64,000 nucleotides of DNA from Mycolicibacterium sp. P9-22 (GCF_008329585.1 NZ_NPKP01000010.1:62001-126000); one strand, 5' to 3'. Counted from the first letter of the stretch, positions 1 through 9,127 are shown. Numbers and translations: made by a program. Notes: a model not told the origin generated them from the letters alone.

Positions 1-80
1 TCGGCATTGGCCGGGGCCGCGGTGGCGGCCAACACGCCGATGGCGGCGGAGGCGATGACGACGGTGAGTGCGTTGCGCAT
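1..80 (-). CDS. secreted protein, N-terminal fragment (cut by window start)
   Basis: Only the first 26 codons are inside the window. They encode a basic start (MRN) followed by a hydrophobic Ala/Val/Ile-rich stretch ending in a signal-peptidase-like AAPANA, so this is a Sec signal peptide. A good ribosome binding site (AGGAAGGA) lies a few bases upstream of the ATG at 80-78. The mature protein is off the edge, so no function can be given. It is divergent from the amino-acid transporter at 244. Confidence 0.7.
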   Translation of the reverse strand, partial: MRNALTVVIASAAIGVLAATAAPANA

Positions 81-243
81 GACCGTTCCTTCCTGGTGGT
101 GATCGGTTTCGATGCGTCGATCCTGCTCGCCGGGGCGGTGGCGCCGCTTGGAGCTGACGTGGAGATTGTCTGGAGATCCCCCGCAGGGGCGCATCGCAGC
201 GATAGCGTTTGGTCCGTCACGGCACATCGGACGGGAGACCAAC

Positions 244-1722
244 ATGCGAGCCGCAACCTCGTCGGACTGTAGGCCGGAACCACCCATCAGGCCCGGGCGG
301 CGCCTCGCGGTGCTGCTGGTGGGTCTGCTCATCGGGTTGTTCGGCGCCGCGATGCTGGCCCCGGCGACAGCCTCCGCGGAGGGCGAGACCTACACCATCG
401 CCACCGACACGACCTTTGCGCCGTTCGAATTCCAGGACGCCGGTGGCAATTTCGTCGGTATCGACATGGACCTGATCCGGGCGATCGGCGAGGACCAGGG
501 ATTCAACGTCGACATCAAGCCGCTCGGTTTCGATGCCGCGCTGCAGGCGGTGCAGGCCAACCAGGTCGATGGTGTCATCGCGGGCATGTCGATCACCGAT
601 GAACGACGCAAGGTCTTCGACTTCTCCGAACCCTATTTCGAGTCCGGCATCCAGATGGCGGTGCTCGAGGACAACGAGGACATCACGTCCTATGAGGATC
701 TGCGCGGCAAGCGGGTCTCGGTCAAGAACGGCACCCAGGGCGCGGATTTCGCGAACTCGATCAAGGACCAGTACGGCTTCGAGGTGGTCTCGTTCGCCGA
801 CTCGTCGACCATGTTCGACGAGGTGCGAACCGGCAACTCGGTGGCAGCCTTCGAGGACTACCCCGTCTTGCTCTACGCCATACAGCAGGGCAACGGCTTC
901 AAAACCGTGACGCCGAAGGAGGATCCGACCGGCTACGGGTTCGCCGTCAACAAGGGACAGAACGCCGAACTGCTGCAGAAGTTCAACGCCGGGCTGGAGA
1001 ACCTCAAGGCCTCGGGCCGCTACGACGAGATCCTGGAGACCTACCTCGGTGAGGGCGCGGCCACCAGCGACAGCTCGTTCTTCGGGCTGATCAAGAGCAC
1101 GACGCCGATGCTGCTGGCCGGCCTGAAGATGACCGTCATCCTGACGGTCTCATCGATCTTCTTCGCGCTCATCCTGGGTGTCATCTTCGGCTTGGCCCGG
1201 GTGTCCCGGTCGATCTGGTTGCGCGCCATCGGCACCACGTTCGTCGATGTCTTCCGCGGCACACCGCTGATCGTGCAGGCGTTCTTCATCTATTTCGGCA
1301 TTCCCACGGCGTTGGGCTTCCAGATGTCGGCGGTGACGGCAGGCATCATCACGCTGTCCCTCAACGCCGGCGCCTACATGACCGAAATCGTCCGCGGCGG
1401 CATCCTCGCGGTGGACAAGGGGCAGATGGAAGCCGCGCGCAGCCTCGGTATCGGTTACCTGCCGACGATGCGCAAGGTGATTCTGCCGCAGGCGATCCGC
1501 ACCATGATCCCGTCCTATATCAACCAGTTCGTGATCACCTTGAAGGACACCTCGATCTTGTCGGTGCTCGGCATCGCCGAGCTCACGCAGAGCGGCCGGA
1601 TCATCATCGCGGGTAACTACAAGGCCTTCGAGATGTGGCTGATCGTCGGCATCATCTACTTCATCGTCATCATGGCGCTGACCAAACTCTCGGACCGACT
1701 GGAAAGGCGGCTCGTGAAATGA
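244..1722 (+). CDS. amino-acid ABC transporter, substrate-binding/permease fusion (GlnP type)
   Basis: A 492-residue membrane protein that joins the solute receptor and the permease of a polar amino-acid importer in one chain. After a hydrophobic signal/anchor (about residues 20-45) comes a bacterial SBP3 domain (about 48-270, with the typical opening TFAPFEF and the region GTQGADFA). Next is a HisMQ-type permease domain (about 282-490) with the EAA-loop motif GQMEAARSLGI. The ATG at 244 has GGGAGA just upstream; an in-frame start at 112 would add an Arg-rich stretch ahead of the signal and is unlikely. The stop overlaps the start of the ATPase gene by 4 nt (ATGA), so the two are translationally coupled. 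Family knowledge suggests glutamine/glutamate or another polar amino acid; the exact ligand is inference. Confidence 0.9.
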   Translation: MRAATSSDCRPEPPIRPGRRLAVLLVGLLIGLFGAAMLAPATASAEGETYTIATDTTFAPFEFQDAGGNFVGIDMDLIRAIGEDQGFNVDIKPLGFDAALQAVQANQVDGVIAGMSITDERRKVFDFSEPYFESGIQMAVLEDNEDITSYEDLRGKRVSVKNGTQGADFANSIKDQYGFEVVSFADSSTMFDEVRTGNSVAAFEDYPVLLYAIQQGNGFKTVTPKEDPTGYGFAVNKGQNAELLQKFNAGLENLKASGRYDEILETYLGEGAATSDSSFFGLIKSTTPMLLAGLKMTVILTVSSIFFALILGVIFGLARVSRSIWLRAIGTTFVDVFRGTPLIVQAFFIYFGIPTALGFQMSAVTAGIITLSLNAGAYMTEIVRGGILAVDKGQMEAARSLGIGYLPTMRKVILPQAIRTMIPSYINQFVITLKDTSILSVLGIAELTQSGRIIIAGNYKAFEMWLIVGIIYFIVIMALTKLSDRLERRLVK

Positions 1723-2492
1723 GTGAACTGGTAACCGAAGCGGCAGCTGCCGAGCCGCAAGGAACCGTCAAGATCCGCATCGAGGGTCTCAAGAAGTCCT
1801 TCGGAGAACTCGACGTGCTCAACGGTATCGACACCACCATCAGCCACGGTGAGGTCGTCTGCGTCATCGGGCCGTCGGGCTCCGGTAAGTCCACCTTTCT
1901 GCGGTGCCTCAACAAACTTGAGGACATCACCGGCGGCAAGGTGACCGTCGATGACTACGATCTGACCGATCCGAAGGTCGACCTGGACAAGGTGCGCCAG
2001 CACATCGGCATGGTGTTCCAGCACTTCAACCTGTTCCCGCACATGACCGTGCTGGACAACGTCACGCTGGCGCCGCTGCTGACCAAGAAAATGGACAAGG
2101 CAGCCGCCGATAAGAAGGCGCGTGAACTGCTCGCTCAGGTCGGCCTGGCGGAGAAGGCGGACGTGAAACCGTCGACGCTGTCGGGCGGCCAGAAGCAGCG
2201 CGTGGCCATCGCGCGGGCGCTGGCGATGAACCCGTCGATCATGCTGTTCGACGAGGCCACCAGTGCGCTGGACCCGGAGATGGTCGGTGACGTGCTGGAG
2301 GTGCTGCGCCAGCTGGCCGCCGGCGGCATGACCATGGTCGTGGTCACCCACGAGATGGGCTTCGCGCGGGAGGTGGCCTCCCGGGTGCTGTTCATGGACG
2401 GCGGCAAGATCGTCGAGGACGCCGAACCCGCCGAACTCTTCGACAACCCCAAACATCCACGGTTGCAGGAGTTCTTGTCGAAGGTACTCTGA
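1719..2492 (+). CDS. glnQ: polar amino-acid ABC transporter ATP-binding protein
   Basis: A 257-residue ATPase that powers the fused receptor/permease encoded just upstream. Walker A GPSGSGKST lies at about residues 51-59, the Q-loop region is MVFQHFNLFPH, the signature LSGGQKQR is at about 154, and Walker B with the D-loop (MLFDEATSALDPEM) at about 174. The switch His sits in VVVTHEMGFA. This motif set is characteristic of the GlnQ/HisP subfamily. Length is normal. The start is the ATG of the ATGA overlap with the permease gene. The amidase gene follows after only 6 nt and may be co-transcribed. Confidence 0.92.
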   Translation: MSELVTEAAAAEPQGTVKIRIEGLKKSFGELDVLNGIDTTISHGEVVCVIGPSGSGKSTFLRCLNKLEDITGGKVTVDDYDLTDPKVDLDKVRQHIGMVFQHFNLFPHMTVLDNVTLAPLLTKKMDKAAADKKARELLAQVGLAEKADVKPSTLSGGQKQRVAIARALAMNPSIMLFDEATSALDPEMVGDVLEVLRQLAAGGMTMVVVTHEMGFAREVASRVLFMDGGKIVEDAEPAELFDNPKHPRLQEFLSKVL

Positions 2493-2498
2493 CGGGTA

Positions 2499-3347
2499 GT
2501 GCCTCTGAGAAAACCGCCCTCCGGCAATCCGGTCTGGCTGGCCGCAGTGCTGCGCGCCGAAGGGTTGGACACCAAGGAATTTCCCGGCTGGCGTGACCGC
2601 GGCCATGGCACGTTCAAGGACATCCGCGGGGTGATGGTGCACCACACCGGCTCGGACCGGGCCACCGCGGCATCCATCGCCACGGGGCGTCCGGATCTGG
2701 CCGGACCGCTGTCGCAACTGCACATCGCCCGGGACGGGACGGTCACCGTGGTGGCCGCCGGGGTCGCCTGGCACGCCGGTGTGGGGATGTATCCGTGGGT
2801 GCCGGCGAACATGGGCAACTGGCACCTGATCGGCATCGAATGCGCCAACAGCGGGACCAGCCCGACCGCCCCGCATCGCAGAAATTGGCCGGATGCGCAG
2901 TATTTCGCCCTGGTCCGGTGTTGCGCGGCGATCAACCGGCAGTTGGGGCAGACATCGGCGCGCACCATCGGGCACAAGGAGTACGCGGGCCGGGCCCAAG
3001 GCAAATGGGATCCCGGTGCCATGGACATGGACGTGCTGCGCGGGGATATCGCGGGGCAGATCGCGGCGGACTTCGCCGCGGTGCGACCTCCGCGGCCACC
3101 CGTGCCGGTCGGCGAGTACACCGACATCCTGTTGCATCGTGGCAGCACCGGCCCGCAGGTGGCCGAACTTCAGCGCCGCCTGAGGGCGGCCTACGCGGCC
3201 TACGCCGGTGACCTTGTCATCGACGGGGTCTTCGGTGTCCAGACCGAACGGGCGGTGCGCGAATTCCAGCGCCGCGTCGGTGGACTCAAGGTCGACGGGA
3301 TTGTCGGCCCGGCGACGGCCGCGGCCTTGCGGCTCCGGACCGTCTGA
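2499..3347 (+). CDS. N-acetylmuramoyl-L-alanine amidase (Amidase_2) with peptidoglycan-binding domain
   Basis: Predicted zinc amidase that cleaves the bond between muramic acid and the stem peptide. The N-terminal Amidase_2 fold carries the metal-site motif MVHHTG (His48/His49), then HLIGIECAN, then TIGHKEYAG with WDPG, as in T7-lysozyme-type enzymes. The C-terminal 70 residues form a PG_binding_1 domain (LLHRGSTGPQVAELQRRL, then VDGIVGPATAAAL). The GTG start lies 6 nt after glnQ. I see no signal peptide, so export is unclear; endolysin-like enzymes of this type are common in mycobacterial chromosomes (Rv3594 is a similar protein). It is convergent with, and directly abuts, the formyltransferase gene. 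No other phage-like gene is near. Confidence 0.85.
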   Translation: MPLRKPPSGNPVWLAAVLRAEGLDTKEFPGWRDRGHGTFKDIRGVMVHHTGSDRATAASIATGRPDLAGPLSQLHIARDGTVTVVAAGVAWHAGVGMYPWVPANMGNWHLIGIECANSGTSPTAPHRRNWPDAQYFALVRCCAAINRQLGQTSARTIGHKEYAGRAQGKWDPGAMDMDVLRGDIAGQIAADFAAVRPPRPPVPVGEYTDILLHRGSTGPQVAELQRRLRAAYAAYAGDLVIDGVFGVQTERAVREFQRRVGGLKVDGIVGPATAAALRLRTV

Positions 3348-4286
3348 TCAGGGAGTGCTTGTGAGGTAGCCGCCGCGGCGGAAGAACGTGTCACCGGCGT
3401 GCTCGGCACCGTCCGCCGACCGCACCCGGGTGATCACCAGGCCCAGGTTGCCACCACGGTAGGCCGCGGGACCGGACACCACCGCGCCGCCGCCCTCCTG
3501 CACGATCACACGTCCCGGCGTTCCGCCGTAACGGATTTCGGAGACCTTGGCCTCCAGGATCTCGATCCGCTCGCCGCGGTAGTGGGTGAAGGCGGCGGGG
3601 TAGGGAGCCGACAGCGCACGGACCAGCCGCTCCAGATCTTCGGCGGGCCACGTCCAGTCGATCAGGCTGTCGCGTTCGGAGCGCTTGTGGAAGTAGGTGC
3701 GGGTCGCCTTGTCCTGCGGCCGCCACTGCGGGTTGCCGGACTCCAGCGCACTCAGCGCCTCCTTGAGCGCACCCGGGATCAGGTCGATGCCCCGCTCGAC
3801 CAGCTGGGTCCCGGTGTCGTTGGGCCCGATCGGAAGCGAGTGCTGAACCAGGACGTCGCCGGTGTCGAGGCTCTCGTCCATCCGGTGCACCGTCAGGCCG
3901 ATCTGGGATTCGCCGCTGATCAGCGACCAGATGACGGGGGAGAAGCCGGTGCCCTTCGGCAGCAGTGAGTCGTGCAGGTTCAGGGTGCCGTGCGGCGGCA
4001 GGTTGTAGAGCTCCGGGGGCATCCAGGTGTACCAGCTGTTGACGACGATGACGTCGGGCTCGGAGCGCTTGACCAAGTCGATGGTGTCGTGGTCGACCCG
4101 TTCGGTGAGATGGACCGGTATGCCGTAGCTGCGGGCCAGGTCTTCGACCGAATCCGAGAAGATTCCCTTGTAGGAATCGTCACTGGCCGGGTGGGTGACC
4201 GACAGCGCGACGTCGTGGCCGAGGTCGACGAGGGCCTGCAGTGTCTTGACTCCCCAAGTTTGGAAGCCGAACGAAACGATACGCAT
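3348..4286 (-). CDS. fxbA: FxbA-like formyltransferase, exochelin/siderophore biosynthesis
   Basis: A 312-residue protein of the methionyl-tRNA formyltransferase fold. The catalytic triad is visible: Asn103 and His105 in TLNLHDSLLPKG, and Asp141 in DESLDTGD. The C-terminal OB-like part is short. In M. smegmatis, FxbA of this type formylates a siderophore precursor for exochelin. The assignment here rests on fold, length and, above all, an IdeR-type iron box about 85 bp upstream (4370-4388). None of the exochelin peptide synthetase or exporter genes is adjacent, so the gene is an orphan in this window. The housekeeping fmt gene is a less likely identity because that gene is not normally iron regulated. 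Confidence 0.78.
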   Translation of the reverse strand: MRIVSFGFQTWGVKTLQALVDLGHDVALSVTHPASDDSYKGIFSDSVEDLARSYGIPVHLTERVDHDTIDLVKRSEPDVIVVNSWYTWMPPELYNLPPHGTLNLHDSLLPKGTGFSPVIWSLISGESQIGLTVHRMDESLDTGDVLVQHSLPIGPNDTGTQLVERGIDLIPGALKEALSALESGNPQWRPQDKATRTYFHKRSERDSLIDWTWPAEDLERLVRALSAPYPAAFTHYRGERIEILEAKVSEIRYGGTPGRVIVQEGGGAVVSGPAAYRGGNLGLVITRVRSADGAEHAGDTFFRRGGYLTSTP

Positions 4287-4369
4287 AACCCACTGACCTC
4301 GCTGAATGTCATTCTGTCTCGTCCGTGGGACAAATGTCCCGCGCGGATTGCCACTGACAAGTTAACAGA

Positions 4370-4388
4370 TTATCTAAGCCTTAGCTAA
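4370..4388. promoter_or_regulatory. IdeR-type iron box
   Basis: The 19-mer TTATCTAAGCCTTAGCTAA has dyad symmetry (TTA-N2-TAAG-N-CTTA-N2-TAA). Read on the minus strand it matches the mycobacterial IdeR consensus TTAGGTTAGGCTAACCTAA at 14 of 19 positions, counted by eye. It lies 84 bp upstream of the formyltransferase ATG, where iron-loaded IdeR would be expected to repress. The spacing and the function of the target gene support the call. Confidence 0.75.
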
Positions 4389-4493
4389 GTCGATCCTGTG
4401 GGTTGGCTGTGACAGCGCGCACGGGGTAGAAATATCAAGATCGTTTTGCTCGATTTGCACCACCCCGACGTGTTTGTCGCGGTGCCGAGCGTC

Positions 4494-5270
4494 CTAACCC
4501 TGGGTGATCGAGTTCCCGCTACCGGACTGGCTGACCTGGGGATCGCCGGTGCGGTAGGTGACCTTGTTGTCGAACCCAGAGACGGCGATCTCCTGCGTTG
4601 ATTCGGCGGTGATGATGTTCTCGAACCCCGACACCGTGACGGCGGTGCAATGGCCGGTGATATCGACGGTGTTGTTCGCCCCGCTGATGATCACGATGTT
4701 GTCGTTGCAGGTCACCGACTTGTTGGCGCCGATGCCGCTGATGGTCACGGTGGTGCCAGGTTCCGGCGTCGAGTCCGACGGGGGCGCCGCGATATCGGTC
4801 GGAATGGTGATGATCGTCGGTAGCGACGGTAGGGCCGGCATTTCGGGGGCGTCGGTCAGCACGTCACCGCCGCCGGCGATCCCGGGTGTCTCGGGCGTGG
4901 AGGAATTCGCGAGCAGGAAGTACGCCGCCGCGCCGCCGGCGAGCAGTGCGAAGGCGAGCACGATCGGCACGATCGCCATCCACGGCCGGAACCCGGAACC
5001 CGACGAGTACGGGGCGGCAGAGCCGGCGACATAAGGCTCTGCGCCATAAGGGTTTTGGCCATACTGCGGCTGAACGTAGGGCTGCTGGCCGTACTGAGGC
5101 GCGAAGTAGGGCGACTGGTCCGGCCACTGCTGGGTCGGGGGCGGCAGCATCGGCGGTGGTGGTGGAGCGCCGAAACCGGAAGCGTGACTCGTGGGACTTG
5201 CGTTCTCGGAGCCGAGTTCGGTGGGCTCCAGCGCACGGATCCGGGCTTCCGGGTCGTCCTGCGAGTTCAT
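4494..5270 (-). CDS. DUF3060 membrane-anchored/exported protein
   Basis: A 258-residue mycobacterial protein of unknown function. The N-terminal 100 residues are hydrophilic, with a Pro/Gln/Tyr-rich stretch (repeats of the QYGQ/PYG kind). One transmembrane helix follows (about residues 98-120, WMAIVPIVLAFALLAGGAAA). The C-terminal outer part has a DUF3060 beta-helix-like pattern of short repeats (VTISGIGAN, IIISGANNTVDITG, VTVSGFENIIT, IAVSGFDNKVTY). The ATG at 5270 (MNSQDDPEAR) was chosen over an upstream in-frame start because the longer form adds a Cys/Pro/Arg-rich stretch without homology. It is transcribed toward the iron-box promoter region. Confidence 0.8.
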   Translation of the reverse strand: MNSQDDPEARIRALEPTELGSENASPTSHASGFGAPPPPPMLPPPTQQWPDQSPYFAPQYGQQPYVQPQYGQNPYGAEPYVAGSAAPYSSGSGFRPWMAIVPIVLAFALLAGGAAAYFLLANSSTPETPGIAGGGDVLTDAPEMPALPSLPTIITIPTDIAAPPSDSTPEPGTTVTISGIGANKSVTCNDNIVIISGANNTVDITGHCTAVTVSGFENIITAESTQEIAVSGFDNKVTYRTGDPQVSQSGSGNSITQG

Positions 5271-5434
5271 GCGCAGATGGTCGCATATCCGCGGGTGTCC
5301 CGGTGGGCAGGAGCGCAGCGACCGGGGGTTGATCCGGTGGGCAGGACCGCAAGGACCGGGGAGAGCGCACACACGCCTGCGGCGCCGGAGCCACCGAGGG
5401 GGTGGTTCCGACGCCGCAGGTTTCCGCGCGAGCC

Positions 5435-6823
5435 TTATGCCGATACCGGGACCTTCCCCGATGCCGGTTCTTTGGCCCGGTCCGTGTGATCGTCGAGCAT
5501 GGTGATTTCGTCGAACGGATCGGATCCACTCAGGACGGCGTCCACTTTGTCGCGATCGATCGTCTTGGTCCAGGAACCCACCAGCAGGGTGGCGACCGCG
5601 TTGCCGGAGAAGTTGGTCAGCGCGCGGGCCTCGGACATGAACCGGTCGATACCGACGATCAGGCCGACACCGTCGAGCAGGTCGGGGCGGTGTGCCTGCA
5701 GGCCGCCGGCCAGCGTGGCCAGCCCGGCGCCGGTGACACCGGCAGCACCCTTGGAAGCCACGATCATGAAGACCAACAGGCCGATCTGCTCGGACACGCT
5801 GAGCGGATCACCGAGCGCGCCGGCGATGAACAACGAGGCCATCGTCAGGTAGATCGCGGTGCCGTCCAGGTTGAACGAGTAACCGGTGGGGACCACCACG
5901 CCGACGGTCGTGCGGTCGACGCCGAGGTGCTCCATCTTCGCGATCAGCCGGGGCAGCGCCGACTCCGACGAGGACGTCGAGACGATGAGCAGGTATTCGC
6001 GGGCCAGGTAGCGCACCAGCTTGAAGATGGACACGCCGGACACCGCGCGCAGCAGCGTGCCGAGCACGCCGAACACGAAGATCGCACAGGTCAGGTAGAA
6101 GCCGACCATCAGGGTCATCAGCTGTCCGACCGCGGCCCAGCCGGTCTGCCCGACGACGTTGGCGATGGCGCCGAACGCGCCGATCGGGGCCAGCCACAGG
6201 ATCATCACGAGCACCTTGAAGACCAACTTCTGCAGGTGCTCGATACCGCGCAGGATCGGATCGCCGGACGAACCGAGGCCCTGGATGGCGAATCCGACCA
6301 GCAGGGCGATGAACAGTGCCTGCAGCACGCTTCCCTCGGTCAGCGCCGAGAACATCGAGGTCGGGATGATGCCCTGAACGAAGTCCAGCAGGCCGCCGGC
6401 CTCATGGGCCTTGTCGGCGAGTTCGGCACCCTTGCCCGCGGTCGCGGTGACATTGAGTCCCTCACCCGGGTGCAGCAGGTTGCCGACCACGAGCCCGATT
6501 CCCAGTGCGAACGTCGACATCGCCAGGAAGTAGACGAAGGCCAGGCCGCCGACCTTGCCGACGGTGGCGGCCTTGCGGACCGAACCGATGCCCAAGACGA
6601 TGGTGCAGAAGATGACCGGTGCGATCATCATCTTGATCAGCGCGACGAACATGGTGCCGAGCACACCGACGCTCTTGCCCACATCAGGGGCGAGGATGCC
6701 GACGGCGACGCCGGCGACGACCGCGATGATCACGGCGATGTAAAGCCAGTGGGTACGATCCCGCTTCTTGGGCGGGGCGTCCTGCGGCGGCGTCGCCGGA
6801 GACGGTTGCTGGGAAATAGTCAT
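5435..6823 (-). CDS. dctA: C4-dicarboxylate transporter DctA
   Basis: A 462-residue sodium- or proton-coupled symporter of the DAACS family, importing succinate, fumarate or malate across the inner membrane. It has about eight hydrophobic segments. Family motifs include KMMIAPVIFCTIVLGI near residue 65, the serine-rich reentrant loop STSSSESALP, and the substrate-site stretch GYSFNLDGTAIYLTMA. The ATG at 6823 (MTISQQPSP) gives the usual length; an upstream extension overlaps the divergent sensor-kinase promoter. The neighbouring CitA/CitB-like two-component system, divergent across 70 bp, is the probable regulator. Confidence 0.93.
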   Translation of the reverse strand: MTISQQPSPATPPQDAPPKKRDRTHWLYIAVIIAVVAGVAVGILAPDVGKSVGVLGTMFVALIKMMIAPVIFCTIVLGIGSVRKAATVGKVGGLAFVYFLAMSTFALGIGLVVGNLLHPGEGLNVTATAGKGAELADKAHEAGGLLDFVQGIIPTSMFSALTEGSVLQALFIALLVGFAIQGLGSSGDPILRGIEHLQKLVFKVLVMILWLAPIGAFGAIANVVGQTGWAAVGQLMTLMVGFYLTCAIFVFGVLGTLLRAVSGVSIFKLVRYLAREYLLIVSTSSSESALPRLIAKMEHLGVDRTTVGVVVPTGYSFNLDGTAIYLTMASLFIAGALGDPLSVSEQIGLLVFMIVASKGAAGVTGAGLATLAGGLQAHRPDLLDGVGLIVGIDRFMSEARALTNFSGNAVATLLVGSWTKTIDRDKVDAVLSGSDPFDEITMLDDHTDRAKEPASGKVPVSA

Positions 6824-6893
6824 GTAAGGATGGTCGGGTACGGCGTGAGCCAGGTCACGTTTTAGTTCATTTCGTTCACGGGAGGTGCGCCGG

Positions 6894-8429
6894 ATGGTGG
6901 CCGACCGAATTTCGCGGTGGTCGCTGGCGGGCCAGGCGATTGCGCTGCAGATCCTGGTCGTCGCGCTGATCGTGGTGGCGGGCAGCGGGCTGGCGCTGTT
7001 GGACGCGCGCCAGGACGGCGACGCCGCCGCCGAAGCCCAGGTACTGGGTATCGCCACCGCATTGGCCGATTCCCCGTCGACCGCGCAGGCGATCGTGGAG
7101 GGCGACGCCACCGCGACGCTGCAACCGGTCACCGAGTTGGTGCGCAGGCACACCGACATCGCCTTCATCACCATCATGGCGCCCGACCGCACCCGCTACA
7201 CCCACACCGACCCGACGCAGATCGGCGGCCGCTACCTCGGCAACATCGAACCGGCACTGCACGGTGAATCGTTCACCGAGGTGTACACCGGCACGCTGGG
7301 CCCGTCGATACGCGCGGTGGTGCCGGTGCACGACGCCGACGGCCGCGTCATCGGTCTGGTCGCCGCGGGCATCCTGCAACAGAGCCTCGCACAGCGGTGG
7401 CGCGAGCAGTGGGCGGTGATCGCGGTGGTCGGCCTTGTCGCGCTTACTGTTTCGCTGATCGGGGTGTGGGGCATCCGGCGCAGGTTGCTGCGTCAGACAC
7501 GCGGGCTGCGTCCCGACGAGCTGCGGGTCATGTATGACCACCACGACGCGATCCTGCACGCGGTCTCGGAGGGTCTGATCGTGCTGGACCGCGCCGGCGT
7601 CGTGCTCGTCAACGACGAGGCCCGCCGGTTGCTGGCGCTGCCGCCGGGCCCGGTATCGGTCGCCGATCTGCCGGAGTTCCTGCAGGTCGCCGATCCCGGG
7701 GTGCGCGACGAACTGCACGTCACCGACGAGCGGGTACTGGTGGTCAACCGGGCGAAGGTCCCCGACTCGGGCAGCGAGGTGGTGACGGTCCGGGACCGCA
7801 CCGAATTGCAGGGCGCCCTCGGCGAACTCAGTTCCCTGCAGGTTCTCACCGACTCGCTGCGGGCGCAGGCCCATGAGTCGGCCAACAAACTGCACACCGT
7901 GATCACCATGGTCGAGATGGGCCGCCCGCAGGACGCCGTCGCCGTGGCGACCAAGGAGCTGGAGCTGTCCCAACTGCTGGTGGACCGGCTGTCGGAGGCT
8001 GTCAGTGAACCGGCTCTGGTGGCGCTGCTGCTCGGCAAGACCGCTCAGGCCGACGAACGCGGTATCGCGCTGACCGTCACCGAGGACACGCAATTGCCGT
8101 CCGATGTCGCGCTGACCGGGCAGGAATTGGTGACCGTACTGGGTAATCTCATCGACAATGCGATGGAGGCGTGCGACCGCGATGACCCATGGGTCGAGGT
8201 GACGGTGACCCAGGACGCTGAAGCGCTGCGAATCACGGTGGCCGACAGCGGTACCGGGATGGATGCCGAGGTGTTCACGCAGGCGCAGCGGCGCGGCTAC
8301 TCGACCAAGAGCGCCGACGGGCACGGCATCGGACTGGCGCTGGTGGCTCAGGTGGTGCACCGCCACGGTGGCACGCTGAGCACCGATGTGACCTACGGAT
8401 CGGTGGTCTCGGTGGTGATCGACCTGTGA
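6894..8429 (+). CDS. sensor histidine kinase, CitA/DcuS-type (C4-dicarboxylate sensing)
   Basis: A 511-residue membrane histidine kinase. A first TM helix (about 13-33) is followed by an extracytoplasmic PAS-like sensor containing the CitA/DcuS signature region (YTHTDPTQIGG), a second TM helix near 180-200, a cytoplasmic PAS (DHHDAILHAVSEGLIVLD), a SpoOB-type dimerisation region with the phosphoacceptor His in RAQAHESANKLHT, and a HATPase domain (NLIDNAMEA, GTGMD, GHGIGLALV). The ATG at 6894 has GGGAGG 8 nt upstream, which decides it over the GTG at 6885. It overlaps the response regulator by 4 nt. It probably senses dicarboxylates for dctA, inferred from the neighbour. Confidence 0.9.
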   Translation: MVADRISRWSLAGQAIALQILVVALIVVAGSGLALLDARQDGDAAAEAQVLGIATALADSPSTAQAIVEGDATATLQPVTELVRRHTDIAFITIMAPDRTRYTHTDPTQIGGRYLGNIEPALHGESFTEVYTGTLGPSIRAVVPVHDADGRVIGLVAAGILQQSLAQRWREQWAVIAVVGLVALTVSLIGVWGIRRRLLRQTRGLRPDELRVMYDHHDAILHAVSEGLIVLDRAGVVLVNDEARRLLALPPGPVSVADLPEFLQVADPGVRDELHVTDERVLVVNRAKVPDSGSEVVTVRDRTELQGALGELSSLQVLTDSLRAQAHESANKLHTVITMVEMGRPQDAVAVATKELELSQLLVDRLSEAVSEPALVALLLGKTAQADERGIALTVTEDTQLPSDVALTGQELVTVLGNLIDNAMEACDRDDPWVEVTVTQDAEALRITVADSGTGMDAEVFTQAQRRGYSTKSADGHGIGLALVAQVVHRHGGTLSTDVTYGSVVSVVIDL

Positions 8430-9115
8430 TCAACGTGCTGATCGTCGAAGACGATGTGCTGATCGCCGAGGCGCATCGCACCTATCTCGCTCGCCTGGAA
8501 GGCTTTTCGCCGGCGGCGGTGGTGCACACGGCGCGCGACGCCATGCGGGTCGCGGCCACCGCGGCGGCCGCCGGGGCGCCGATCGAACTGGTGCTGTTGG
8601 ATCTCGGCCTGCCCGATGCCAGCGGCATCTCGCTGGCCTCCGGGTTGTCCGGGTTGGTGCCCGCTCCGGACATCATCGCCATCACCTCCGAGCGTGATCT
8701 GGAGATGGTGCGGGCCGCGGTATCGCATGGGGCGCTGGCATATCTGCTCAAGCCGTTCACCTTCGCCGCCTTCCGGGACCGCCTGGAGCGTTACCGCCGC
8801 TACCGCATCGCGCTGCCCGCCGGCACCGAGGCCGCCAGCCAGGCCGAGGTGGACCGGGCGATGTCCGAGCTGCGCATCGGCGCCGACCGGGCGGTCACGC
8901 CCAAAGGTGCGGCCCCGCAGACCACCGACGAGATCGCCAGGGCGGTCCGGGACCGCCCGTCCGGGCTGACCGCCGACGAGGCCGCCGCACAGGTCGGGGT
9001 GTCCCGGGTGACGGCATGGCGCTACCTGGAGCGCCTGGCCGACGAGGGCACGGTCACCCGCAATACCGATTACGGCAAGGCGGGCCGGCCCAAGACGCGT
9101 TATCAGTGGCGCTGA
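8426..9115 (+). CDS. response regulator, CitB/DcuR family
   Basis: A 229-residue response regulator. The receiver domain has the acidic pair in LIVEDD, the phosphoacceptor Asp59 in LVLLDLGLPD, and the conserved Lys in YLLKPF. The C-terminal helix-turn-helix (about 170-225, ADEAAAQVGVSRVTAWRYLERL) is typical of CitB/DcuR regulators. The GTG start lies within the kinase stop (GTGA overlap), so the pair is translationally coupled. Its likely target is the divergent dctA promoter in 6824-6893. Confidence 0.92.
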   Translation: MINVLIVEDDVLIAEAHRTYLARLEGFSPAAVVHTARDAMRVAATAAAAGAPIELVLLDLGLPDASGISLASGLSGLVPAPDIIAITSERDLEMVRAAVSHGALAYLLKPFTFAAFRDRLERYRRYRIALPAGTEAASQAEVDRAMSELRIGADRAVTPKGAAPQTTDEIARAVRDRPSGLTADEAAAQVGVSRVTAWRYLERLADEGTVTRNTDYGKAGRPKTRYQWR

Positions 9116-9127
9116 GGAGACCGGAAA

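Noticed and set aside
1656..3137. A 493-codon minus-strand frame opposite glnQ and the amidase gene
   Set aside because: Both plus-strand genes have full catalytic motifs; the opposite frame has none and no ribosome site.
2499..3347. The amidase as a prophage remnant
   Set aside because: No other phage gene, integrase or att-like repeat is nearby; such amidases occur as chromosomal genes in mycobacteria.
5402..6865. A 487-codon plus-strand frame opposite dctA
   Set aside because: dctA has all family motifs; the opposite frame is Asp/His/Gln-rich noise.
6876..8366. A 496-codon minus-strand frame opposite the sensor kinase
   Set aside because: The kinase domains are unambiguous, and the frame has no recognisable feature.
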